The notes under the pieces are model-generated. The model searched no databases. It saw nothing but the letters and a program-made list of their open reading frames with translations, and was not told where the DNA came from. Position numbers and translations under genes: made by a program. Below, one piece after another: positions 43,800-54,489 of a stretch of 64,000 nt of DNA. The stretch is from Doryteuthis pealeii (lineage: Eukaryota; Mollusca; Cephalopoda; Myopsida; Loliginidae): the NCBI GenBank assembly GCA_023376005.1, contig CM042138.1, positions 97,031,824 to 97,095,823 on the forward strand, in the 5' to 3' direction. The first letter of the stretch is position 1. Each line of letters starts with the position of its first letter.

Positions 43800-43930
43800 T
43801 TGATAAACAAAGGACTCCAGTTGCTTACAGTACCTGCTGTTGCGTAAGTGGTCACCCAATTAAGTATTGAATAAGTTCATCAATTCTTAACTTCAGTGAT
43901 CTAGTGGAAACAGTGCTTTCAGCATGACTT
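43800..43930 (-). mobile_element. 5S rRNA-like segment of SINE-E
   Basis: Minus strand reads GCACTGTTTCCACTAGATCA, CTGAAGTTAAGAATTGATGA ACTTATTCAATACTTAATTG GGTGACCACTTACGCAACAG CAGGTACTG. This keeps the box A (AAGTTAAG) and box C (GGTGACC) neighbourhood of 5S rRNA better than the other copies. Confidence 0.82.
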
Positions 43931-43977
43931 TGCATGCATAAATAGGTCAGAGTGGGTCTGAGAGTAATAACAATGAG

Positions 43978-44223
43978 TCGTCAGGGTGGCCTAAAGTCTG
44001 TATCAGCCAGACAGCAAAGGAGTCGATCCCATTTTTACTAGCGCTAGACCAAGGAGATTGTTTTGGTGTCTGAGATGGAGCACCACTCCTACCATCAGTT
44101 CTTTACTTTTACCACACTGATCCCTGTGCTACTCATACGCTGAGTTAGTGAGAGCTGGTATCAAACCTGGAACCTTGTTGTTCCTAGTTGGACACTCTAC
44201 TGACTGAGCTAAACCGGCCCCTG
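43978..44223 (-). mobile_element. SINE-A copy, full length
   Basis: From CAGGGTGGCCTAAAGTC to the head complement CTGACTGAGCTAAACCGGCC. Confidence 0.88.
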
Positions 44224-44334
44224 GGACACTCAAATAACCCCCAGAGCTCTAGAAATGGAACCTCATGACTGGATGCAATTTAGTGTGATATGCAAACATT
44301 CTAGGAAACCTTTCAAATGAAAGAGTGATGGATA

Positions 44335-44382
44335 AATAGTGTGTGGGTTGCATGCAACCCTTGGACTCAATGTTCGAGACGC
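44335..44382 (-). mobile_element. hAT-type terminus (CAGGCGTCTCGAACATTG)
   Basis: Minus strand begins CAGGCGTCTCGAACATTGAG TCC, like the CAGGGGTCTCAAATG start at 56593. Single end only. Confidence 0.4.
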
Positions 44383-44394
44383 CTGATGTAGACC

Positions 44395-44595
44395 AAAGTA
44401 GATCAAAGTTAGTTACACACACACACACACAAAAAAAAAAGACAGACAGATAAATACATAGATGAATAGATAGATATGAACAGAGATAGATGTGAAGAGG
44501 CCTTGATAGATGTATTAATAGATAGATAGATAAACAGAAAGAAAAAATAAATGTGCTGACATAGATAGATAGATAGATAGTCAGTGTGCGTTTAT
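44395..44595 (+). repeat. (CA)n, (A)n and (TAGA)n simple repeats
   Basis: CA run at 44414-44430, A run, then interrupted (GATA)n to 44580. Confidence 0.9.
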
Positions 44596-45244
44596 TCATA
44601 TGTTCAATTCAAGGATCATTTCTATTTACATCAAAATTAAAACATTTTTTTTTGTCATCCGATACGAACGCTGTTGGGTTAAACTAACAAAAAATATCCT
44701 TTAAGAACGAGTACATGCAATGCCAGAGATACAATTTCATAGCATACAAACATTTATATCTGTTTCAGCATAAAGAGTTTATGCATATTTGCTTTCAAGC
44801 ACGTGTCTGTATTTATCGACAAGGGTGGGTGTGCAGCTGGCTTTCCAAATGGTAAAGGACCTAATAAGGTACCGTATTTTAATTATCTTCTAAGACTTAC
44901 ACCTCCTCCTCCCCCCAACTCTGTTGACTCAGCCAATCAAAACCAACCAGGTTTCTTTGTTTCTACTACACAAGAGCTTAACCAAGTTTTTGCATGACAT
45001 TGATTATTTTAAAGACTCCAGACTGCTTTATCAGTTTTGGTTCAGTTCACAAGCCTAATTACCAGAACTACACTAAATCCCTAAAGTACAGCAGTAAGCA
45101 ACTTTTAATTTATTTATATTATCAGATTTGGTGATATGGTTGTGGTTTTATTTATTTAAACTTCTGAAATATATTAGTAGAGTTTTCCCCAGTAACAATT
45201 AATAGAATTATTTATGTATAAAAATCTGCTTGTTTATAGGTTTG

Positions 45245-45405
45245 AATAAAAAATAAAAAAATAAAAAAGAATAAAGAAAAAGGAAAAGAAAAAAGAAAAA
45301 GAAGGAAAAGAAAAAAAGAAAAAGAAGGAAAAGAAAAAAGAAAAAAGAAGGAAAAGAAAAAAAAGAAAAAAAAGAGAGAATAAATAAAGAAAAAGAAACA
45401 ACATC
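45245..45405 (+). repeat. (AAAAGAAGG)n A-rich tract
   Basis: About six diverged units of AAAAAGAAGGAAAAGAAAAA. Confidence 0.9.
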
Positions 45406-45566
45406 ATGTAATGCAGAAAAGAGAGAATATTTCAGTATACAAGGTGAGAGAGAGAGAATTAAGTAGTTGAGTCTATCTAGTTATTACCTGTCAAGAAAAT
45501 CATGGATATATTTCTAAAATGCCTATCTTATCGACTCTGAATTTCTCACTACTCTGTTGAGAGACC

Positions 45567-45614
45567 AGGTTCCATGATATATACATATACATATATATAT
45601 ATATCATGGAACCT

Positions 45615-45616
<2 letters not shown>
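45567..45616. repeat. short inverted repeat ACCAGGTTCCATGATATA
   Basis: ACCAGGTTCCATGATATATA and TATATCATGGAACCTGGT flank a short AT spacer; long (AT)n follows to 45662. Confidence 0.88.

Positions 45617-45662
<46 letters not shown>
45617..45662 (+). repeat. (AT)n microsatellite
   Basis: About 22 TA units. Confidence 0.95.
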
Positions 45663-45666
<4 letters not shown>

Positions 45667-45759
45667 GATCACATAGGTAAGAACCTGGCAGTCATCGAAA
45701 AAATAAAGAAAATAAAAAAAGATTAAATAAAAAATGAAATTAAAAGAATAGATTGTTTA

Positions 45760-45980
45760 TACTTTTTAATACACCTTGTATTCTGAAAAAACAAAAAAAT
45801 AATGTTCCATTCATTCATTTTTTTTTCAGAATACAAGGTGTGTCAAAAAAGTACCAAGTTTAAAGCTGTATTTACCAAGATAGAGATGAAGAAGAAATGA
45901 AACGTTATTTTTTTTCAGAATACAAGGCGTGTCAAAAAAGTACAAAAAAGAAATCTCCATACTTTTTGACACACCTTGTA
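45760..45980. mobile_element. cluster of four mariner-like terminal repeats
   Basis: Termini at 45760-45780 (reverse), 45832-45853 (forward), 45921-45942 (forward) and 45960-45980 (reverse), all variants of TACAAGGTGTGTCAAAAA. The last two enclose only 17 bp, a 60-bp near-palindrome. Confidence 0.8.
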
Positions 45981-46394
45981 TATATATGTCACATTGTATT
46001 TTATACACAATTAGTTTCTAATAGTCACCAAACTGGTGGTAAAAGAATTAGGATGTTTAACCTTATTTTTTTCTTCTTAAAATCTCTTACTAAAACCAGA
46101 CATGGCAAATAAACTTAAAATAAAAGTACTTTGTTGCCCCCAGACTTGATGGTTGGTTGAAAGTGGTGCTGCCTCTTTCTTGTTTGTTTTGCAGAGTGGA
46201 GTAAAATCAACTTAGTTGTTTAATATAGGCCGATCCTTGACTTCAAATCTTAGAATTTTAAGTGTTGACTTAGAGGCTGGCAATACACAACAACTCAAAC
46301 ATGACAGGCATAGAAGGATGATGCCCGAGGAGTCACTGGCATAAAGAAGGACTCAAAGACAACACAGTGCTATAAACTTTGATATTGATCTTGG

Positions 46395-46760
46395 TTTGGT
46401 TTGTTTTATGGCATATCAACCTCAGTGGCTCATTTAATGCTGACAAAGTTTTGAAATAAATCAATTCTTAATGGATACTCAATTTTTTTTTAATAAACTC
46501 ATATTTTTCTGTTTAACCCATAGATGGGACCCTAACAGATACTTCCACTCCGGGTCAGAGTGGACCAGGGAGCAATGGTGATGAAGGGGTGCTCCACATT
46601 CGCCAAACCTCCAAAACTGGAACCTCACCATCAGATAGAGTTTATGTCATTCCCAGGACATGAAGACCCTCACTCACCGCCTTCTAGCACCCATATGATA
46701 AAAATGGTTGGGGCAATCATATAGGTGCTAGGGCTTGACATGACCAGCTGTTTGATGTTG
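46395..46760 (+). repeat. C/D-family repeat
   Basis: ATGGCATATCAACCTCAGTG, GATGGGACCCTAACAGATAC, into GGGCTTGACATGACCAGCTG. Confidence 0.75.
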
Positions 46761-46872
46761 GTCTTAACAGTTTATTCACATCATCATCATCATAAATACC
46801 CAGGTATGGATAAATAGCAGGTCAGACTGGGCTCTTTAACCTTGGTTAGGCAACCAATCTATGAAAAGGAAA

Positions 46873-47132
46873 ACTGGAGGCATGTGGTATAATGGTTGTT
46901 GTGCAAGGAAATTGACATGGCAAGACGAGTTCAAATCTTGGAAGTTATTTGCATTGCGCATGGTGCTAATACCCATGGGAAAGGTGTGCATCTATTCTCC
47001 CTCCAGCTATGAGTAAATAGGACAGACGAGGCTATTTAACCTTGGTTGGGAAACCAGTCTAATACAAGGGAAACTCTGAATTTAGACCTGTTAAACACTG
47101 CTTAAAAATTGACCTTGTGTCTGACCCTACTT
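46873..47132 (+). mobile_element. SINE-B copy
   Basis: GTGGTATAATGGTTGTTGTG head, ACGAGTTCAAATCTTGGAAG, CTATTCTCCCTCCAGCTATG, tail region to TGTGCTGAGGGCT. A body fragment also lies at 46800-46870. Confidence 0.87.
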
Positions 47133-47139
47133 GTGCTGA

Positions 47140-47440
47140 GGGCTTCACCATTAGATACAGTTTAACATCATACCCTAGACACTAAGACCTTAAGCGGGTT
47201 GTCATAAGGGCAATAGAGTTGAGACAATCATATAGATGCTAGGGCTTGACATGACCAGCTGACTGATCAGAGAAGGCCTCTCCAACTGTCTGTCTTAGCC
47301 TAAATAAAGGCCAAAGTAGAGTGTTACATGTCATGGACTGCTCAGCCACCAGGTTTCCATCCTTCAATCATTGGGGGAATTTTACCCCTCTGCAGAAGTG
47401 CAGTTAGTGTATTCTACAGCCCCAGCTGATAGGGCTGTAT
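47140..47440 (+). repeat. C/D-family repeat
   Basis: TTAACATCATACCCTAGACA, then GGGCTTGACATGACCAGCTG to CCAGCTGATAGGGCTG. Confidence 0.73.
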
Positions 47441-47854
47441 ATGTATAATAGTATTAAAGGGATAGCTAGACAGGTTAGGGATGTTGGCAAGTTTAAAAAG
47501 ATAATGACAGAGAAAAAAGAAGAATTTATCAATGGAAATGAAACAGTTGTTTTTTTTGATATCCATTATAGACCGAATTCTTTGGTGGGGGTGTCCTCGG
47601 GACATAATGGCTAATGTGCTGGACAGTGACATCTTAGTAAGTGTACATTTCCCACAACAATAACCATTACACCACAAGCACTTCATGATCTATCTAAATC
47701 AGGTAGAAATAGTTTAATACTTATATAAATTATGGGGGCCCAACAAAACCAAAAATAACCACTGCCAATCCAGGAAAGGGTCCACAATGTGCAATTTATC
47801 AAAGAGTCCCAGTATTATCAGTTAATAGTATAAAGTGTTGTGATTTTGACTTAC

Positions 47855-47983
47855 CTGAAGCAGTACTGATCCTTCCTGGACTGTAATTCGAATACAAAAT
47901 TTATGACCAGCATCCCATCGGGAAACTGTGTGGATGTCTTCAATAGAAGAATAGGGAATAGAGGAACTCATAAATCCAGTTGG
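47855..47983 (-). CDS. CMIP: CMIP orthologue, internal exon (middle of PH domain)
   Basis: Read on the minus strand, this 129-nt block runs from a pyrimidine-rich acceptor (ctctttacag) to a consensus donor (CAG|gtaagt) and encodes 43 codons without a stop. The peptide starts PTGFMSSSIPYSSIEDI and ends GSVLLQ. From memory, human CMIP has PTGYM, then SxSYSAIEDV, then GGTVLLQ at the same place in its PH domain, followed directly by AANSYLRDQW, which is what the next exon here encodes. CMIP is a cytoplasmic adaptor with an N-terminal PH domain and C-terminal leucine-rich repeats, reported in T-cell and signalling contexts; that role is family knowledge, not visible here. Both introns flanking this exon are phase 0. 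The preceding exon, with the N-terminus and first PH strands, was not found up to 64000. Orthology rests on recalled sequence, not a search, but the collinear match over five exons makes it strong. Confidence 0.9.
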
Positions 47984-48039
47984 CTGTAAAGAGAAAAACA
48001 AAAAAAAAGTTATAACAAAATGCATTTATCTGGTTTTAT

Positions 48040-48043
48040 TGCT

Positions 48044-48074
<31 letters not shown>

Positions 48075-48090
48075 ATATATATATATATAA
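48040..48090 (+). repeat. (AT)n microsatellite
   Basis: Two TA runs separated by AAACA, immediately upstream (in gene sense) of the 47855-47983 exon. Confidence 0.95.
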
Positions 48091-48255
48091 ACTGAACAAA
48101 AAGTGATAAGACAAACAGGAATATTTCTTTTGTTATTTGTTCACAACTAGTTTTGACTTTAGGTTATTGTCAGGAGAAAATTTCTTGTGAAAGAAATTGC
48201 TTTTAGAAAGTTTAAATAAGTTTACTGTTTGACAAGCCACAAAAAATTTATCTGA

Positions 48256-48282
48256 AAAAAAAAAAAAAAAAAAAAAAAAAAT
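48256..48282 (+). repeat. (A)n tract
   Basis: About 26 A; another of about 32 A lies at 48773-48803. Confidence 0.95.
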
Positions 48283-48399
48283 GTATTAGAAGTGGCGAAT
48301 CCATTTGTTCAGTGGTTAAATTAGCTTGAAATCTTTTTATATGAGGAATTTTTGAAAGTGTGTGTGTGTGTGTGTCTCTATGGTGAGGGCACCATATAT

Positions 48400-48590
48400 A
48401 CCAGTCCTTGCCAACTCAGCGTATGAGTAGCACAGGGATCTGTGCGGTAAAGTAAGGAGCTGATGGTAGGTGTGGCGCTCCACCTCAGATGCTAAAACAA
48501 TCTCCTTGGTCTAGTGCTATTGAAAAGGGGATAGACTCCCTCGCTGACACCGACATTAGGCTGCCCTGCCGACTTTACTTACTTACACAC
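48400..48590 (+). mobile_element. SINE-A copy, 5'-truncated
   Basis: CCAGTCCTTGCCAACTCAGC start; all later segments intact; tail CTTTACTTACTTAC then (CA)n/(TA)n. Confidence 0.9.
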
Positions 48591-48768
48591 ACATATATAT
48601 ATATATATATATCTTTACAAACTAAAAAAATGAGGAATCAGATAAAACCTATTTTAACATGTTACAATATAATGTGAAGCAAAGTTATGAAGAAATAGGA
48701 AAAAAGAAAGTTTTGAAAAAATAAAGGCAAAGCCATTTGGTGTCACTAGAATATCTATCATATATTCT

Positions 48769-48805
<37 letters not shown>

Positions 48806-48889
48806 CAATTCTGGTGGAGTAAAAATGAATTTTAAAACATATTGCCTGAGCAGGGTGGGAGTTAAAAATTCAATATCAGAGGATTTGTA

Positions 48890-49075
48890 TCATAAGTAAG
48901 TAAAATCGTCAAATATATTAAAGGAGTGACAATTTGAAATGAAACTTAGTCCTGTCCCCCTCAAATAAATCATGTTTGTCTTATCACTTTAAGTAAAATC
49001 ATCAAATATATTAAAGGAGTAATAAAATAAAACAATTTGAAATGAAACTTAGTCCTGTCCCCCTCAAATAAAATT
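48890..49075 (+). repeat. direct duplication of about 70 bp
   Basis: AAAATCGTCAAATATATTAA AGGAGT and TTTGAAATGAAACTTAGTCC TGTCCCCCTCAAATAAA occur at 48900-48968 and 48993-49072, the second copy with an extra AATAAAATAAA. Confidence 0.85.
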
Positions 49076-49424
49076 TTGTGTGCATCTATTAATCATTTAT
49101 TAAATAATTAATTTGAATATTTTACACATGAATTTTACACAAAATCGTACATATTTATTTATTTGAAAACTTTTTAGTTAACTTCTTGTTAGTGAAAAAA
49201 GGACAAGAGTAAAAATGATTTTTAAAATTGATTAAAAATTTTGCAAATAATTTTTTCCATTTAAGTAAAATAATTTTATAATTGCTTTCATAGTTTATAT
49301 AGTTTATTTATTTAAATGATATTAAGTTTATTTATTACAATGGAAATGATTCAAACTTTGAATTATTAGGAACAGCTTTTATTTATTTTATTAATATTAA
49401 TTGTTTTTTATTCTATGTATTGAC

Positions 49425-49503
49425 GATTTTGGTAACTGGGACATAAGCAATGACATAATTTTGGTTACAGATAAATTGAGACTGAATCTTCATTATTAAT
49501 AGA
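49425..49503 (-). mobile_element. Helitron 5' fragment
   Basis: Minus strand A|TCTATTAATAATGAAG, CTGTAACCAAAATTATGTCA; similar to 29963-30030. No 3' end seen. Confidence 0.6.
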
Positions 49504-50319
49504 TTACATATAAACTTATTTAGTGTGTTTCATTTTTCATAAGTGTTTTAATTTACATAAGATTAAATATACTGGAAAAATAGCAGGATTACAATAATGA
49601 TCACATATACAGATTAATACAATGCATTTAATCAAAGTCATTTACAATTCAGTCTTATAGTAAAACCATTTGTAATGCATTATGATAAAACCAGCAGTGC
49701 TACCCTGTGTTGCCTAGGATTTAAAAAGTTAAAAATAAATCTGTTATCAATGAACTAGTGAATATTAGTCACATCAATTTCAAATAACATTTATCAATTT
49801 TTACTATCCCAGCTGCACTGATTTACTTGTTTGCTCATCATGGTATCAACCGATCTCTTATCAAAATCATCAATGGTGGTTGCAGTTATTTATTTATTTA
49901 TTTCCACTGTGTTGGGTGTTAAGGTAGGTATTGGGGAGTGATTTTGCCAAATGCTCACTATCTCTTCCTTATGAATCATCCTTGTCGGCCAGTGAAAAGG
50001 CATTTTTCTAAGTCGTAATAGGATAGGGTAAAAAAGATTAAATATGTTTCTGGAGTATCTTATCATAGCAGTAACGGTGATGAGATAGTCTAGCAGGTGA
50101 ATATTAAAAATTCATATCAAACATTATACAGTGAATATTTTGGGTCAAAATTCATCTAATATCTGTGTGTCATTTATTTTACACAACAAATATTTATTTG
50201 AAAATTGTCAATGCCCATAATTCAGTAGTGAAATAATAAACATTATACAGTGAATATTTTGGGTCAAAATGTAATATCTATGTGTCAGGCTCAAGATTTA
50301 TTGAGCCACCTTCGTATCT

Positions 50320-51070
50320 ATCTATGTACATATGAGAGTGAGAAAGAAGAAAATGGAATCCATTTGTAAGCTCTTCTTTCTCCCCCATGGTGTTGGCATA
50401 GCATGACTCAGCTTTTTTTTTCTTTTTTTTTCATGGAGGTGGAAAGATCTTAGAAAGAGTTGAAAGGGTTTGAAGGGATCCAGTGTCGTTGGTACTGCAA
50501 TTGAGGGATGGAAGTGGCAGTTACGGAGCCAGAGAAAGCCAGAGTGGGACGATGATGAAGCTGACTCATCCCACTTGATCAGCTCATTAGACATTAAGTG
50601 ATACGGATAAAGCTGAACCCCTAAATGAAGGATAAAGATGAGCTGGGCCTGATCAGAGCTGGATTCCACCCCCACTATCTAGTGAGCAGCATACAGGAAG
50701 TGTTGATATTAAAGTAGGTGGATGTGGGGGTAGCAAGAGGAGGTGTCGGTTGTCAGTCCACAAATCTTCGAAGAGAGAGGGGGGGGGTAGCTCGATTCTT
50801 TTCTATATTGTTAGATCTTGTCATAAGGGAGAACCTCCTCTGATCAGGGTCAGTGTAGGGTAATTCTTTTGAGAATCTAATGAAGCCTGTCAACCTGCAA
50901 AGTTTCGGAACTGCAAAATCGGAATGTAATGAGCAGAAAGAGAGTAGGGTTACATTTCAGGCAGAAGATTGGTGGGGACGGGAGTGAGTGGTTGGGTAGC
51001 CTGAATGACTAATTTTATCCATTTTCCCTTTCCCCACCCCACCAAGGGAATGCTACAGCCCTTGAAGTTT
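50320..51070. other. non-repetitive, GC-richer intronic island
   Basis: No SINE, MITE or other family motif recognised for 750 bp. A 117-codon minus-strand open frame exists at 50322-50675, but it has no recognisable motif and runs into a T-rich stretch. Possibly regulatory or an untranslated exon. Confidence 0.3.
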
Positions 51071-51156
51071 GTTTTGCACTTTTCCATAAAGAGAGCTATC
51101 GTTTTATTGCATTGTGGCATCTGGTAAGCCATCTCTCTATAAATATCTACATATCT

Positions 51157-51166
51157 ACATATATAT

Positions 51167-51207
<41 letters not shown>
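51157..51207 (+). repeat. (AT)n microsatellite
   Basis: TA run interrupted once; others at 51280-51320, 51447-51471 and 51805-51842. Confidence 0.95.
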
Positions 51208-51210
<3 letters not shown>

Positions 51211-51278
51211 GTGGTGCATTAGTCTGATGAATGCATCATTGCATAAAACCCCGGGTCACAGAAATACCTAGGTTAGAG

Positions 51279-51322
<44 letters not shown>

Positions 51323-51477
51323 CAGCTCTATCACCGATATTGAGCACTCTACTAATAATAGCGCAAAAAACTTGGTCCACCACTAACTCAACAAGTGAGC
51401 TAGTGATAACCATATATTGCTTTCTCTCACACACACACACACACATTATATATATATATATAATATATATACATACA

Positions 51478-51630
51478 CCAACCCCTTTGGACAAGTAGTA
51501 TGTGACACAAGGTCAATTTCTTAAGTGGATTTTAACAGGATTTTCCTTCTAGACTAGTTGTCAAACCAAAGTTAAACAGTCCAGTTTGACCTATTTACCC
51601 ATAGCTGGAGGGAGAATAGTTGGATATAAA
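51478..51630 (-). mobile_element. SINE-B fragment, tail and middle
   Basis: CACCAACCCCTTTGGACAAG, CACAAGGTCAATTTCTTAAG, TATTTACCCATAGCTGGAGG. Confidence 0.83.
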
Positions 51631-51790
51631 AAACAATGAAGGACAATAAATAAGAAAAGTGTATGCATAGAAATAGTACTCAATGCTATCATAGCAGTGC
51701 AGGTTTAAAACCCTAGAATATAAAATCATGAATACTATACTACTGAGTTTCATATGTAGAACACAATCCTCTTACAGGAGAATCTCTCTT

Positions 51791-51837
<47 letters not shown>

Positions 51838-52014
51838 ATATAGTGTACTTCAAAAGGCCACAAATGTGAAAGACTGAGTCCAACTAAGCTAAACTTAGTA
51901 AGTAACCATTGCATCTATCAATTACTCTTGTAATAAAACACTTAAGTAAACCACAACCAATGTGATATAAAAAGACTAAGAACCACCCTAAATATGGAAA
52001 AGCCTTGTTGGTGG

Positions 52015-52150
52015 AGATAAGTATACACTAACTGTATCCTCTGCAGAAGGGAAAGATTCCCCCTAATATGGATGTATGGGTATGACACCAAACTGTGGAG
52101 AGTGGAGTACCCCTTCTATTGCCATTACTTCTAGGCCTATTCTAATAGAT
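52015..52150 (-). repeat. C-family fragment
   Basis: CTAACTGTATCCTCTGCAGA, GGTATGACACCAAACTG, GAGTACCCCTTCTATTGCCA on the minus-strand version. Confidence 0.65.
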
Positions 52151-52189
52151 CTGTTTAAAAATTTAATTGTATTTGATAAGAATGAGTAC

Positions 52190-52246
52190 AAAAAAAAAAA
52201 AAAAAAAAAAATAAAAAAGAAAAAAAAAATAAAGAAAAAAAAAAAA
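52190..52246 (+). repeat. A-rich tract
   Basis: A with rare T or G for 57 bp. Confidence 0.93.
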
Positions 52247-52358
52247 CCTCTTAAGAAACAATTCATTTTGAATTGAACATAATTTCATAATCTCTAGGCA
52301 TAAAATAACCTTAGACAGGTTGACATGCTGTTAAAATCAATCATTTTTTAAAAACATA

Positions 52359-53050
52359 GTGGTACCTTGACTTACAAGTTTAATTTGTTTCACTCACAAT
52401 TCAATTTCCTCATATGTCAAATCAATTTTCCTTTTTGAAATAAACTGAAATACCATTAATCCAATTCAATTCCCCACAAAAACAACTGAATTAAAAAAAA
52501 AAAAAAAAAATTTAAAAAAGAAAAATAGCACTATATTGTATAGAAACATGACAAAATAGAAATTAATGAATTTTGTGCTGTAATATGTTTTGATATTTAT
52601 TCTTTTATGAATAATATCTTTCTTTAAAGGGGCCGGGTTAGCTCAGTTGGTAGAGCGTTCGGCTAGAAATCACAAGGTTCCTAGTTCGATAACGGTCCTC
52701 GCCAACTCAGCGTTATGAGTAGCACAGGGATCTGTGTGGTAAAGTAAGGAGCTGATGGTAGGTGTGGCGCTCCACCTCAGACGCCAAAAACAATCTCCTT
52801 GGTCTAGCGCTATTGAAAAGGGGATAGACTCCCTCGCTGATTGGCTGATACCGACATTAGGCCGCCCCGACGACTTTGGTGTAATAAATTTGGAAACTTA
52901 ATTGTTTTTAGTGAATTTATTAACATAAGCATATCTGAAGCTTGCTTGTGCCTCAAATTTTAGCTCTCAACACAAAGCAAAAAATGACTGAGTGACTGCT
53001 TGTAACACTGAAAACTTAAGTTAGTGTACTCATAAGTCGAGGTAACACTG
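52359..53050 (+). mobile_element. GGTACC-ended TA transposon hosting a SINE-A
   Basis: Left end GTGGTACCTTGACTTACAAG; right-end complement CAGTGTTACCTCGACTTATG; TA at 52357-52358 and 53051-53052. Collinear with 41703-42670 (reversed) and 2275-2480. Contains SINE-A at 52629-52880. No transposase recognised. Confidence 0.82.
52629..52880 (+). mobile_element. SINE-A, best-preserved full-length copy
   Basis: Head GGGGCCGGGTTAGCTCAGTT GGTAGAGCGTTCGGC (A box) and AAGGTTCCTAGTTCGATAAC (B box), then the body and ACCGACATTAGGCCGCCCCG ACGACTTTGG. The site is empty in the paralogous transposons at 2305-2320 and about 41865-41885. Confidence 0.92.
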
Positions 53051-53057
53051 TATATAG

Positions 53058-53462
53058 CAGGGGTTGGTAACCTTTCGGAGAGAGGGGGCCATTTAGTTAT
53101 GCAGAGTCTCGGTGAAGGGCCATGGTATTAAATATAATGCAAATAAATTTTCTGACTCAACCACTCTGTTCAAAACATTTGATATATGCATAATATACAT
53201 ACATGTCTTTGAACAAGCAGTATGTGGAAGGAGTACAAAAATGGAAAAAGGCTTACTTGATGATGATGATAATGATGATGGCAAGTAAAATTTCTTTTTG
53301 TTTTAAGGTTTAAATAAAAAATATTTATCTCTGGTCTTTATTGGGTTAACCTGAATCAAACTACTTTATTTTTTATTCGATACTAATTGGATAGTCAGAG
53401 TCCAGCTGTTAAGTTGGCGGGTCGGACGAAAACCACTCGAGGGCTGGGGTTGCCAACCCCTG
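53058..53462. mobile_element. hAT-like element, 405 bp, TSD GTATATAG
   Basis: CAGGGGTTGGTAACCTTTCG at the left and GGGTTGCCAACCCCTG at the right are inverted repeats; flanking GTATATAG at 53050-53057 and 53463-53470. Non-coding. It sits 8 bp from the end of the GGTACC-ended transposon. Confidence 0.93.
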
Positions 53463-53724
53463 GTATATAGCCTTAAACACAGGATTAAATGTATGTTCTA
53501 TGATGCAGATGGCAATTTTTTCTCATGTAATGTTCCTATTTTAAATCTCAAAATCAAGTAATTACAAGCAAATTGTCCATTCAAATACTTATGAGCAATA
53601 CTGTATATAAGTCAATGGCATTTGCCTGGTTTATGACTATTAAAAATTCATTTCCTTGTTTGATATTTTAATAGAAAACATACTGGGGTCAAAACTTGCT
53701 CAAACACTTTATAGGGGAAAAACA

Positions 53725-53985
53725 TCAGGTTAGCTCAGTCGGTAGAGCGTTCGGCTAGAAGCCACAAGGTTCCTAGTTTGATACTGGCCCTCGCCAACTC
53801 AGCGTATGAGTAGCACAGTGATCTGTGCGGTAAAGTAAGGAGCTGATGGTAGTAAGGAGCTGATGGTAGGTGTGGCGCTCCACCTCAGATGCAAAAACAA
53901 TCTCCTGGGTCTAGCACTAGTGAAAAGGGGATAGACTCTCTCGCTGATACCGACATTAGTCCGCCCCGACGACTTTACTTTACTT
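53725..53985 (+). mobile_element. SINE-A copy with 17-bp internal duplication
   Basis: Full-length copy (TCAGGTTAGCTCAGTCGGTA...GACGACTTTACTTTACTTA). AGTAAGGAGCTGATGGT is present twice in tandem at about 53835-53868. Confidence 0.9.
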
Positions 53986-54317
53986 ATTTCTTCAACAGAA
54001 ACACAAAATATTTAGTTACTTTTTGCAAAAACTTAGTTAGTTTGCATAAGTAATGTTAATAGTTGCATAAGTAATGGTAATGCCAGTGGGCACTGAGAAA
54101 AAACAAATCTGCTTACACATACAAGTTTCAGTTATAGTTGGATCTGTAGGGAAACAATAGATAATTATTCCCCTTAGAGAATGGGCGTGTTCATTGGGTG
54201 CCTTATGGAGTGTTACATGACAGCCAAAAACACATTCCGAGCCTGCTTTAGACCCAGTTCTTTAAACAGAAGAGGCTGTCTCCTGTTCTTGCCAAAGAAC
54301 AGTAAAGATATTTTTAC

Positions 54318-54420
54318 TTGCCATCATCATCATGAAGTAAGCCTTTTTCCATTTTTGTACTCCTTCCACATACTGCTTGTTCAAAGACATGTATGTATAT
54401 TATGCATATGTCAAATATTT
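54318..54420 (-). mobile_element. fragment related to the hAT-like element interior
   Basis: Reverse complement of 53160-53270 (TTTTTGTACTCCTTCCACAT, CAAAGACATGTATGTATATT ATGCATATG) at high identity, with its own ATCATCATCAT end. Confidence 0.8.
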
Positions 54421-54489
54421 CTGTATGTGTAAATGAACTTATCTTGTTATCAGTGGTAGTGTATTTTAGGTTATGTTCATCAAGTTGGG

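Larger units (their letters stand above)
19700..47854 (-). other. CMIP intron (28 kb)
   Basis: The peptide LLQ at 47855 joins ANSSYLRDQW at 19699 exactly as in human CMIP, so no coding exon is missing between them. All content is repeats plus a few non-repetitive islands (about 22130-22520, 28970-29400, 36590-36990 and 44610-45230). No exon-like open frame with splice sites was recognised in these islands. Confidence 0.85.

Noticed and set aside
50322..50675. 117-codon minus-strand frame as the missing upstream CMIP exon
   Set aside because: Its peptide does not resemble the CMIP N-terminus or first PH strands, and no consensus donor follows a fitting end.
52640..52700. tRNA gene (TTAGCTCAGTTGGTAGAGCG ... 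GGTTCCTAGTTCGATAAC)
   Set aside because: No acceptor-stem pairing and a SINE body follows directly; ten other copies share the body.
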